From positions 3,357,501 through 3,421,500 of the forward strand of contig CM067535.1 in the NCBI GenBank assembly GCA_034509925.1: DNA of 64,000 nucleotides, written 5' to 3'. The notes below the pieces were generated by a model. It saw nothing but the letters and a program-made list of their open reading frames with translations. It was not told the DNA's origin and made no database searches. Below, one piece after another: positions 52,640-62,392 of the stretch (position 1 is the stretch's first letter; each line of letters opens with the position of its first letter). Source of the stretch: Hirudinaria manillensis (lineage: Eukaryota; Annelida; Clitellata; Hirudinida; Hirudinidae). A program made the translations under genes and the position numbers.

Positions 52640-53385
52640 AACTTCTTCTCATAGCACGGTTAGGTTTCGTTCTATTGCGAAAATATAGTGAGTAGTTGTG
52701 ATTTTAAATAATATATCTCCAAAGTTTTGGTAGCGTCCTCCTTGGTTGCAGCTGCAATTATTGTTCCCTTCCGTAAGCGACGGTAAAGCAATCATTTTAG
52801 CGTTAATCATTCAATGCGAAATAAGGTAATGTTCCTAAAAAGCGATAAAAAAAATTAGTTAAAAATTAATAAAATCAGTTAAAACTGAAACGAATATTCT
52901 CTTAGACTCTGTAAATGTCATTTGATGAAACATTATAATAAGCTATCAGAATGTTCATCAGATAAAGACGTTCTTTCCTGGCTCTCTTCCTAACGCATAC
53001 CACCAAAGTAAAAACATTTTGAAAGCTTTTAATATAAACTTTTCTTACCTGAATATAATTGGTGAATAGATGCCCTAAGTTGTTTCCATCGAAATATGCA
53101 GTTGTACGAAACCATTCAATTCTGGGGTCACCGTATAGACGATATTTCACATATGTATTGAATATTTTGGAAGTTTGACACATGTCATTTTCATCGATTC
53201 CATAGAAAAAGCAGTATTGATTCCGGAGACAGATGGACACGCATTTGGCAGTACTTGGATCAACTCCAATTTTATTTTTTTCGTTTAAATTTCCAATATC
53301 AGAATCTTGTTTTTAGTTAATTCAGCTTCAAAAGTCATTGATAGTCCAACTCGATGACAATTATCGTAAGACATGTCGCAAACAT
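52640..53385 (-). pseudogene. Collapsed PAN/ILEI paralogue 7
   Basis: Start MFATCLTIIVI resembles the signal peptide of paralogues 1-3 but the frame breaks after it. An open stretch then carries the PAN-like part CVSICLRNQYCFFYGIDEND, fused directly to HLFTNYIQ, the equivalent of the end of exon 2, with an intron and most of the ILEI N-half deleted. Near 52770 KGTIIAAATKEDATKTL of exon 3 runs straight into the exon 4 remnant (LLTIFSQ in shifted frame). Two internal deletions and several frame shifts make it a pseudogene, older than the 1/2/3 trio. Confidence 0.75.
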
Positions 53386-53424
53386 TTTAAATGAATTTCA
53401 AGCTAAATAAACTCGCAAAAATAT

Positions 53425-53724
53425 TGTAATAACCCTGGGTCCTCAAACTAATTATAGAAGGTCAGGTTTATTGAAAGTTTTCAGATGGCTTGGAAGATGC
53501 ACAATGCTTCAAATGTCTAAGTCTTGAAATCTGCTGTTTCTCTAACTCTCGCTCTGCTTTCCGAGATAAATCTATTTGTCGAGGTTCACAACCAAAGAGT
53601 CTGAATAGTACCAATTAATTAATTCTCAAATTATATTGCCACTTCATTTAATTAATTACTAAATTAATTAATCAGCAATATAATTTTAATTATTCTTCAA
53701 TTATCTGGATCTAGGGATGGAACA
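53425..53724 (-). mobile_element. Solo LTR of the SAP-ORF LTR element family
   Basis: 300 nt, TGTAATAACC...GGATGGAACA, with ATAT on both sides (53421-53424, 53725-53728). A few percent diverged from the other LTRs, so it is an older insertion, 5' of pseudogene 7. Confidence 0.9.
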
Positions 53725-53728
53725 ATAT

Positions 53729-54196
53729 GATTTCCTGTGGGCATGAAAATTGTGCAAGGTATTTAAGCTTAATGCAATCAAATGACTTTTCCTTGAATTA
53801 ATTACTTCAATTATTCAAGACTTATCATAGTTTTTCCTTATCAATTTTTATCAGAGACAAAGCGCAATTTGGCGGAAATATAATTCTAATTGAGCATTTT
53901 AACTGCCATGAGACCCTTTATTTTTGATTTTATCTCTTCACGAAAAATAAGTTGTGATCCATAGGAAGACGGTTTCACTGACCGCTTGTATTAAACATAG
54001 ATGTGTCTATCAAATTAGTTATTCAATGATGAAATTAAATTCGAATCTGTTTTTTTTAAATAAAGGAAATTGTGTATCGCTGTCTTCATTTATACTAAAG
54101 TAGAAGAAGAAGCAAAGCTTACTCATGGCTACAGATTGATGAACACTTAGCTACATTTCGGTCGATTCCAATATCTTTATCGAGCCTCCAAAAATA
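53729..54196. other. Non-coding flank
   Basis: AT-rich. The left part resembles upstream DNA of the PAN/ILEI units (ACTGCCATGAGACC, TTTAAACGAG-like words), as expected for the 5' side of pseudogene 7. No gene seen. Confidence 0.4.
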
Positions 54197-54252
54197 TCAG
54201 CCCACAGAAGCAGAAAATGAAGACTGCTTGGCCAAATGTCTTGAACTTGATT
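54197..54252 (+). pseudogene. Fragment of a paralogue-4-like PAN exon
   Basis: About 55 nt nearly identical to 11371-11425 (ISAHRSRKUENE frame is not needed for the match; the DNA word GAAGACTGCTTGGCCAAATG is shared). It covers the first PAN Cys codons, in the orientation opposite to the neighbouring genes, and ends abruptly in the 3' flank of the ILEI-only gene. Confidence 0.65.
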
Positions 54253-54590
54253 GTAGTTATTAACGATATAACCAAACTATTATTACATGGTTTAAAGAAA
54301 TAAATCTATATGTGCGTTTATTACTTGAGAAATCACACTTTGAAATTTTGTACTTTAAAATTTATAACGTCTGAGCAAATATTTGAACATTTTATTCCAG
54401 AAACTCAACAATTTATAGAAATTTTCCAGAAAAAAGACAAAACATATATGCAGAAAAATCTAACTTTTATTTGCAGATCTAAAATTTACTTTGTTTTGGC
54501 ACAGAAAAGTAAGTTTTATCGAATGTGACTTTATCGAGATATCATCATATCTTGATCAAAATAATCAAGTTTTTAGCATTCCTTTGTGGA

Positions 54591-55786
54591 TCATTCAGAT
54601 TCTGATGGGAAGAAATAATACGAATCTGGCGGTGCTCCGTAATGTAACACTGTCATGAGCAAATTAAAATATCCCGATAAAATGTTTGCAACTACATTCA
54701 GAAAAAATAGCACAATATTTTTTAAATTCTGTAACTTTTGTTATACAAAACCCACCGTATACACTAAATTTCGCCACCAAATCCTCTGCGCCTTGAGGCC
54801 TTGTCATTAATATGGTTTTCTTTGGATAACCTTTCTGAAAGATAAAAGCCATTGTGCCTCTGAAAGCCACTCTTTCGAAATCTAATCCCTCTGATTTCAA
54901 ATAAGTAAAATGTTTTCGTAGACCCTTTGTAATATCGTCAGAATGTCCAGCAACAACGATATCTCCATGGGCTAGCTTCTACACGTAGGAAGGAAAAAAT
55001 TATAATTACAATTTTTGACATTTCCAATATACCTACATCAAACTTTAAAATAAATTTGTTAGGATTTCAGTTAATCGATTTTAAGATAATACTTGAAATT
55101 TTTCCAAATCACAAAAAAAAAGTGATTGAACCTTGATGTACTTCATAAATTCCTTGCCTCCGATGGGACTGTAGGTGTCGAAATTTTTGATATCTCCGAG
55201 TGTTACTTGTGAATGATCAATATTAAGTCGAACAACAACTATGCCTCTTATCGGCGTTGGTACTTCTTTCCCTCCAATAAGAACTATTTTCCCCTCACTT
55301 TTTTTGCCATAGCCAACGGAAGTGACCTCTACCCTTGCGACTTTGAGTTTCGTCGAACAAAAAATATTTCATTCATATTTTAAGATATTGTTTAGCCATA
55401 ATACTGTGTATTTAATATTTATCTCAATTGATAGTTCGATTTTGAGATTAATTGAGCGATTAATTATTGTATTTTCTATTGCGTTAGACTTAAAACTTAA
55501 AACAATGAAAAATAGAATTAGATACACTTCATGCTGTTAACATTTCATGCTGTCGGCAAGAGTATAATTTCTTTAAAACATGCAGATTAATGTTAATAAT
55601 CGATTGATTCTTACAATTTTAAGATTAAATTAAAAAAAATATTGAATCAAAATTACCAAGTCGTAGGTACTTCTTCATGAAATATGTTTCCATCGTATCG
55701 GAAGACTTTTTATTTTGGGCATGACCTCCAGACAATAATAAAAGCACCATTATGGCCACCTCCGTAGAAGCGTATGCTAACGCCAT
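54591..55786 (-). CDS. Secreted ILEI-domain protein without PAN part, paralogue 5 (4 exons)
   Basis: Exons 55786-55657, 55340-55132, 54978-54756, 54649-54591; 621 nt, 206 aa, phases 1-0-1 as in the PAN-containing relatives. Exon 1: signal peptide MALAYASTEVAIMVLLLLSG then a short polar stretch. Exon 2: VARVEVTSVGYGKKSEGKIV, PTPIRGIVVVRLNID, GDIKNFDTYSP, the ILEI N-half in which NFDTY parallels the HFDTW of FAM3 proteins. Exon 3: HGDIVVAGHSDDITKGLRKH, SEGLDFERVAFRGTMAFIFQ. Exon 4: GAPPDSYYFFPSESE and stop. A TATA box lies at 55841-55850. All frames and splice sites are intact. It is the functional counterpart of the TE-ridden paralogue 6. The role is unknown; secretion is predicted. Confidence 0.84.
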
Positions 55787-55840
55787 TTTGAGATTCTGCA
55801 AGGACAGATGCACTCAGAAGCCCGATCCATTCCGCAATCC

Positions 55841-55850
55841 TCCTTTTATA
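55841..55850 (-). promoter_or_regulatory. TATA box of ILEI paralogue 5
   Basis: Minus strand TATAAAAGGA about 55 nt upstream of the ATG at 55786, preserved in the paralogue at 26099-26108. Confidence 0.68.
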
Positions 55851-56241
55851 TTGGCATTTCGTTTAGTCAAATTGGACCCAAATGGGCCCTAATCAAATTC
55901 TCAGTACGTTATTAATTGCTTATTTATTCAATGGAATGATAACGTAGACGATAAGGTATATAATTGAGTTATAATGCAGGTGCGGTGCTAAGTTCTCTAT
56001 TGGACTCGTTCCCAATAGCAATTAAACTTTAAATTGTTTGTTGTAAATCAAAAATAAATCGATGCAGACGACGTTAAAATTATTTCGAACTCGGCTCTTG
56101 ACTACGCTAAAAAATATTAATTCCCAAGGTGTTAATAATTTCTGATAATTAATAAAATAAATAATTTTAATGTGTTTTAAAACCGTCGTTATTAAGTGAA
56201 CGAATATTAATTATTTAATCATAAAAACTCCGATGCTCTTT

Positions 56242-57566
56242 TCACAGAACGGTTAGGTTTCGGTTTATTGCGAAAATATAGTGAGTGGGATCAGTTGTAA
56301 AGCATGGACCTGAATGTTAATATAACAACGGATTAAAATGAAATTATCTATAATTTTCTCAAAATTGAATGGATTAATTATATTAGCTGTATATTTATAG
56401 TAAATAATATTTATAATTTTTAAATTTATAAAATTCTTTATATGAAATGCTACCAAATACGACAAGACATGAGCTTATGTCTATTAATTCAGAGACCTTC
56501 ATATTATGAAATGATTAATATGGACAAGATTAATATAAATTTAAAGCATTACATCCAGTAGCTAGTAAAAGAGGTGAATTCTGATATTCTTACGGTAGAT
56601 TCTGATCGAAGTTATTAGATCTCCAGTTTTAGAGGACTTCATAATTAAGATGGACTTATTCGGATAACCTTTCTGAATCAGAAATACGTAAGGATCTCTA
56701 AGTCTTATCGTTGAGAAATCCAAGCCTTGTGATTTTAGATAATCTCTATGCAAACTACCGGTGGCCTCATCAGTAGTTGTAGCTGCAACTATTGTTCCAT
56801 TTGGTAAATTCTGGCAAAGCAATCGGTGTAACGTGAGTCTTTCAAAGATTCATTATATCACTGACATAGGCAATTGAAGGTGAATGAAAACTAAAACGAT
56901 TATTCTCTTATGTGATGTGGTGTCGTTAGACAGTTTACGTAGCTGAATGTTCCAAAGATACAGGCATTCATTTCTGATTCTCCTTCTGACGGATACCATT
57001 TAAGATGATGTCTGTTATTGTTAAGTTTATTTACCTGTATATATGTGTTGAGTCGATATCCGAGCTGGTATGCGTCGATACGATGAGGTTTTGACATATT
57101 AGTTAATTCCGGGTTCACCTGCGATACATGAACTCCTCTTCCAGTACACATGTACTTTACTTTTCCCTCGATTGATAAGAAACTTGGGTTTTTCGAACCA
57201 AAACTAGTTCCACGAAAATCAATTGTCAGAGCTTGCGTCATAAAAATTATATTCAAATGTCATCGTTGATTGCAAAAGATACGAAGGGAACTTTAAACTC
57301 AAACCTGGTTTTCTGGCATATAAACGATATTCCACATGGCTATCGAACCTTTTGAAAGTTTTACACATACCGCTAGCATCCACTCCAAAGAAGAAGCAAT
57401 ATTGATCTCTATTACAGATGGAAGAGCATTTGGCAACAATTGGAACAACTCCGGCGGTTACATTTAGAGCATCAAAATCACGACGATTAGGTGATTCCTC
57501 CTCGTTAGATGATTCAATTACGGTCATTGGCACTCCGACGATGACAATCAGACACGATAAGAACAT
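56242..57566 (-). CDS. Secreted PAN/apple + ILEI-domain protein, paralogue 3 (4 exons)
   Basis: Exons 57566-57305, 57231-57035, 56810-56594, 56309-56242; exon lengths 262, 197, 217 and 68 exactly as in paralogues 1 and 2, 247 aa. Sequence is between the other two: exon 2 resembles paralogue 2 (RGTSFGSKNPSFLSIEGK), the C-terminus resembles paralogue 1. Exon 3 has private changes (NLPNGTIVAATTTDEATGSL). Signal peptide, PAN Cys and ILEI core are preserved. Its upstream region is cut by the SAP-ORF LTR element about 320 nt from the ATG, which could disturb its promoter. Probably functional. Confidence 0.85.
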
Positions 57567-57890
57567 TGTCAATGAATTTTAAACGCTAAAATAACTCGAC
57601 ACAGTTGATTCAAAATTGGCCAGAATATTTCGCAAAGTATTTATTAGCTTAGTAATCTAGTCACTTCCCATTAATGGTTTCAATCACTTGAGTATTTATC
57701 AGAATTTGTCTTTATGAGCTTTTATAAATGACAGATTTCAACTTCCCTGGAATATAACTTTAAACGAGCATTTTAAATGCCAACATATTCCTTGTTATCG
57801 ATAGTTTATCAAAACATACTTTCTGAATAATGAGGGTCACTTTACAATTTTGTTTAATCGATTGATATATGAATGTATTTTCGATAATAG

Positions 57891-58189
57891 TGTTGGATCC
57901 CTAGATCCAATAAATTGAAGAATAATTAAAATTATATTGCCGATTAATTAATTTGATAATTAATTAAATTTAGTGGCAATATAATTTGAGAATTAATTAA
58001 TTGGTGCTATTCAGACTCTTTGGTTAGGAACCTTGACAAATGGATTTATCTCGGAAAGCAGAGCGAGAGTTAGAGAAACAGCAGATTTCAAGACTTAATC
58101 AATTAAGCATTTTATATCTTCAAAACCATCTGACAACTTTCAATAAACCTGACCTTCTATAATTAGTTTGAGGACCCCGGGTTATTACA
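57891..58189 (+). repeat. 5' LTR of SAP-ORF element copy 4
   Basis: 299 nt, TGTTGGATCC...TTATTACA. Carries a TTAATTAA-rich imperfect palindrome at 57935-58000. Confidence 0.9.
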
Positions 58190-58270
58190 TTGGTGTCATG
58201 AGTGGGATTTAGAGTTAAAGGGTGTCCAAGAGTAACTAAGGTAGAAGCTTGTTTAGTTGAAAAGTGAAGG

Positions 58271-59500
58271 ATGCCGAAGTGCTTGGATGAATTGAACGTG
58301 CCTCGATTGAGACAAGAATTGAGAGAGCGTGGCCTGGATTCGACAGGCACGAAAGCTGAGATACGGGAGCGACTTGGGGCATGGCTAACAGAGAATGGCC
58401 ATGACCCGGAGGAATACGAATTCGTGTCTGAATATCGTAAGTTGCTGAGACAGTTGACAGAGGAGTTGAGGGGGAGTATTAGGGGCGATTTGAAAGGCAC
58501 AGCGGTTCCGCGTCAGGATGCCTCGTTGGCTTCGGGTGAAGACTCTGCCGAGAAGAGTCCTGTTGGTTCTTTTGAGGAGAGCAAAGTGGTGCTTCCATCT
58601 TGCGAGGAACAAGGAGAGGAACTCGGCAAAAAGGTTACCAACGAAGAAAAAATCATGTCCGTTGTTCCAGGTACAGTTTCTGGCGGCATTGGGATGGAGT
58701 CATTAGAAGGCACATCCGAACACAGTGCGTGCGTGTCTCCAGAAACGCTGTGCGTGGTGGCGGACTCAGAGGACTCGCCGTTGGAGCCCATAGAGTCACC
58801 AGTTCAGGTCGAGACGTTAGCAGGGCCCAGAGAGCTCAAGGAGTTGTTAGTCGAGGAAGTGAAGCTTTCGGAAGAGCCCATGAATTTAACGTCAGAATCT
58901 GTGAAGTTATTATTACCGCCCGAGGAGTTGCCAGTGAAGCACACGAAGTTGATGATGGATCAAGTAGAGTCTACAGAACAGCCCATGGATTTTCCAGCAG
59001 AGCCTGTGAAGGTCTTAGTGCAGCCCGAGGAGTTACTAATGAAGCACATAGAGTTACCAGTAGAACACATGGAGTTAGTACTGGAACAAATGAAGTCTTC
59101 GGGAGAGGCCATGTATTTACCAGCGGATGTTTCGGCTCCATTGGAGATCACAGAAGGGAGTGCTCGGGATTTCGGGAGAGTGCCTAACAAGGAAAATGGA
59201 GCAGGTGATCCTGTATGGAGTCTGAGATCTGGCGAGCTAGTGGAGCAGGAGGTTGAGCATAGAAATGGCGATGTTCCGCGACTGAAACTTGCGGGACACA
59301 GAAGCAAAAGGGAGGAAACAGAAATCCCAGAAGATGGCAAAGCAAATGGATCTGGGATTTGCAGCCATGAGATTGTTGGAAGATCGGATCCTATTCCTAG
59401 AGTAAAAATGAAAATGGGAATAGATGTCTGTTCGGGACGAACAGATTTAAGGAGGGGGCAGTGTTGGATCCCTAGATCCAATAAATTGAAGAATAATTAA
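58271..59500 (+). CDS. SAP-domain Gag-like protein of the LTR element (409 aa)
   Basis: N-terminal SAP motif as in copy 2 (MPKCLDELNVPRLRQELRER), then NGHDPEEYEFVSEYRKLLRQ and a long acidic low-complexity region. It contains one more block of the degenerate repeat than copy 2: EELPVKHTKLMMDQVESTE followed by EELLMKHIELPVEHMELVLE. The basic C-terminal part (RLKLAGHRSKREETEIPEDG, MGIDVCSGRTDLRRGQC) is nearly identical to copy 2 and overlaps the polypurine tract and LTR start. The frame is intact. It may bind element DNA or RNA through SAP; no enzymatic motif is present. The repeat number differs between copies, so the middle evolves by repeat gain and loss. Confidence 0.8.
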   Translation: MPKCLDELNVPRLRQELRERGLDSTGTKAEIRERLGAWLTENGHDPEEYEFVSEYRKLLRQLTEELRGSIRGDLKGTAVPRQDASLASGEDSAEKSPVGSFEESKVVLPSCEEQGEELGKKVTNEEKIMSVVPGTVSGGIGMESLEGTSEHSACVSPETLCVVADSEDSPLEPIESPVQVETLAGPRELKELLVEEVKLSEEPMNLTSESVKLLLPPEELPVKHTKLMMDQVESTEQPMDFPAEPVKVLVQPEELLMKHIELPVEHMELVLEQMKSSGEAMYLPADVSAPLEITEGSARDFGRVPNKENGAGDPVWSLRSGELVEQEVEHRNGDVPRLKLAGHRSKREETEIPEDGKANGSGICSHEIVGRSDPIPRVKMKMGIDVCSGRTDLRRGQCWIPRSNKLKNN

Positions 59501-59771
59501 AATTATATTGCCGATTAATTAATTTAATAATTAATTAAATAATTAATTAAATTTAGTGGCAATATAATTTGAGAATTAATTAATTGGTGCTATTCAGACT
59601 CTTTGGTTAGGAACCTTGACAAATGGATTTATCTCGGAAAGCAGAGCGAGAGTTAGAGAAACAGCAGATTTCAAGACTTAATCAATAAAGCATTTATATC
59701 TTCCAAGCCATCTGACAACTTTTAATAAACCTGACCTTCTATAATTAGTTTGAGGACCCCGGGTTATTACA
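59462..59771 (+). repeat. 3' LTR of SAP-ORF element copy 4
   Basis: 310 nt, longer than its 5' partner by a 12-nt duplication in the TTAATTAA core; a few other differences. Confidence 0.9.
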
Positions 59772-60352
59772 ATAGGATAATTTCAGAACGTCGAGGTTCG
59801 GACGATAATTTATGCGATCTTTTGAGGGCTACATTCAATGACCACTTAAGTGCATTAGCACCGAATTAACCCTTTGAGCCCTGAGTGCTGCGCAATTTAA
59901 ATTCTTCTCCGATTTCACTACAAGTTTTACATTCTGGTCCCATTGAAGATAGCGAGTCGTACTTTAATCTATGAGAGTAATTATTTTATTATGTAAGACG
60001 TGATTATTATTGTTATTCAGAACGTGAAATGATATAAGTTAATATGGAAGCGATATATGTAGTGCTGTTTAGTAACAATATGAAATATGTATTACATTCT
60101 TATTTATCTTTATATATTTATCTACATTCCGTTTCATTCAATTAGTAAATTAAATATTCTATATTTATTTAATAAATACTTTTTTATTCATTAAATTTAC
60201 TTACTAGGGTACGCTAATAATAGGAATACGATTTTCGCGAACTTTAGTTTATGAAACCATTTTGTTTTAAACTCAAAGCCCTTTGTAATGCTGAACCCCA
60301 ATCCAGCAGGCTCATTTGCTTATATTTGCCCTTTGGACATCAATCTAAGGCG

Positions 60353-60354
<2 letters not shown>
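59772..60354. repeat. Distal part of segmental duplication unit 3
   Basis: Continues unit 3 after the LTR element, matching 28143-28711 of unit 1, with a 16-nt insertion (TTTGAGCCCTGAGTGC) near 59873. No coding. Confidence 0.85.

Positions 60355-60420
<66 letters not shown>
60355..60420. repeat. (TAA)22 microsatellite
   Basis: Right end of unit 3; the counterpart of 28712-28918 and 38362-38385. Confidence 0.95.
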
Positions 60421-60423
<3 letters not shown>

Positions 60424-60569
60424 TAAATGCTAAAAATTCGGTCAATTTGTTGATTGATTTTAGCAACCGAAATCACCATTAATCTGTCTTCAGTTGATGT
60501 TAATTTTATCCCATCGCCACCACCATCATCGTTGTCGTCGTCATTTAGGTCATCACAAAGAAGACCTCG

Positions 60570-61370
60570 AAGCAGGAGATGGTACGTCAAAAGATATATC
60601 AAAAGAAGTGATCGATTCCACCAAAACAAAATGTTCAGAAATTGTAAATCCACCCAAGAAGCAAGAAATTGCACAGATTTGGCAAGACATGTTAGAAAAA
60701 GAAGTGAGTCACAACTATGGTGCAATCTGGATTGATGAAGAAGAAATGCTCCACGAACAAATAAAGACACCAGAATGGAAAGAACTGGAAATGAATGAAT
60801 TGAAAACAGTGATAAAATTCTCTCATAATTGGAAGACACCAGGTATAGATAAAGTTCAGAATTTTTGGATAAAGTACTTGACATCTATGCATAAACAATT
60901 GTTGGAGGCTTTTAACAAGATTCTGAAAGAACCGGTTAGCATACCCAAGTCGATGATAGAAGGATTTGCATATCTAATGCCAAAATCCACAGACACAAAA
61001 AATCCTAAAAACTATAGACCCATAGCATGCTTACCAACTACCTACAAAATACTTACAGCAATCTTGTGCAACAGAATACACAACCATCTCCAGAGAAATC
61101 AGTTACTGCCAGAAGAACAAAAAGGTTGCAGGAAAGGAATTAAAGGATGCAAGTATAGTTTGTTGATCAGTCAAATGATGATGCAGAATGCAAAGAAAAC
61201 TAAACATGATTTCAATGTAGCATGGATAGATTACAAAAAAGCTTTTGATAGTGTTCCTCAATCATGGATAGTCCAAGTGATGAATATTTACAGAGTATGT
61301 GATGTCACAACAAAGTTTGTGAGGTGTTCAATGTTGAACGGTGATGTTATTTCATGAGAGGGGATATATA
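60570..61370 (+). mobile_element. RLE retrotransposon fragment, third subfamily (RT fingers/palm only)
   Basis: After a short non-matching spacer following the TAA tract, coding starts in mixed frames (YIKRSDRFHQNKM) and settles in one frame: AQIWQDMLEKEVSHNYGAIW, FSHNWKTPGIDKVQNFWIKY, NYRPIACLPTTYKILTAI, EEQKGCRKGIKGCKYSLL, WIDYKKAFDSVPQSW. It ends at 61355-61357 before the catalytic box, so both ends are missing. It is homologous to but distinct from families A and B, so at least three RLE subfamilies have used this locus. Confidence 0.82.
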
Positions 61371-61382
61371 AAAACAGAGAAA

Positions 61383-61446
61383 ATAATTTCAGAACGTCGA
61401 GGTTCGGACGATAATTTATGCGATCTTTCGTGGGCCACATGCAGTG
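61383..61446. repeat. Scrap of duplication-unit sequence
   Basis: AATTTCAGAACGTCGAGGTT and following bases match 28149-28213 and 59777-59835. It shows that the RLE fragment sits within or next to another partial unit copy. Confidence 0.75.
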
Positions 61447-61479
61447 ACATACCCTAATAATAATAATATTAATAATATT

Positions 61480-62275
61480 TCTATATCTAATATAATTTCA
61501 ATATATTTCAGCACCAATTGTGATGATGAAATCAAAGCGTGTTGAAATAATTTATTAAAAATCAATAATCAAAAAAATAACAAGTTAAAAAAACTATAAA
61601 TTTAAAAACATAACGAAAAACATGCTTTCAATCATATTTGTGGGTGGGACTGATTTAAATAACATTTAGAGTGATATTCATGACAGCGTTATCTACGGTT
61701 TCACCACAAGACACGTTTTTCTCGCATTCATGGACTCTCGAAGGATTAATTTGGTTCATTGAATTTTCTCTATCGTTTATTAAGTTACTTAATCAGGTTT
61801 GTCTGAACTTAATTCATATGAATTCATTGGAACGTACGTGATAGAGTATAAAGATAAGTGACATGCAAAAGCAACTTGCTACCGCTAGTTTATAGAGTTC
61901 TTAGTGGATTTCCAGAGTCACGGGATAGGTTGAATTCAGGATTAGGTATGGATAGATTAGAGTAAGTTTTGGAAAAGTTTTGCTAAGAAATATAGTCGCC
62001 AGTGAAGTCATACCATTGAGCCGGTGGCGCACAGACTGTTTCATCAGTAATGGTAACAAATCGTAATGTGTCGTGTTCGATACCATGCCTGCACCGCCAG
62101 GGAGAGGTCTTTGGCAGGGAGTGCTACATAAATAGGGAGAGGGTAAGAAGTGCCCTCAGATCCCTTTTGATCAGATAGGTCACTCAAAATATAAGATAAA
62201 TGTAAAAGAAAAGGGCTTTTTATGTCGTTACTTATACGACATTGCATGTATTGCTGATAGCAAATCATTATGAAA
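61480..62275. repeat. Duplicated flank; matches 52126-52510 and 24217-24545
   Basis: Left half matches 52126-52480 and provides the Helitron empty site; right half (61860-62275) matches 23760-23811 and 24217-24545 and provides the empty site of the L2-like insert. Possible exon frames (minus) are described at those copies; here the frame with VCAPPAQWYDFTGDYIS meets a TAG. Confidence 0.7.
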
Positions 62276-62392
62276 AAATTTATCCAAATAAACAAAATAT
62301 AACTATCGATATTTAGTTTTCTTGTGATTACTTTTTGTTTGGTTCTGGAATTGAACCAAATCATCCCCCGTAATTACAATTAAATTTGGCTT

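Larger units (their letters stand above)
57891..59771 (+). mobile_element. Complete SAP-ORF LTR retrotransposon (copy 4)
   Basis: LTRs 57891-58189 (299 nt) and 59462-59771 (310 nt; 12-nt AATTAATTAAAT gain). Target-site duplication ATAG (57887-57890, 59772-59775); the uninterrupted sequence GATAATAGGATAATTT is present in units 1 and 2. The LTR is followed by TTGGTGTCATGAGTGGGATT (58190-58209), complementary to tRNA-Leu 3' ends, then one 409-codon ORF and TTTAAGGAGGGGGCAG as polypurine tract (59446-59461). No pol. The same structure as copy 2, showing a family and not a one-off. Confidence 0.92.
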
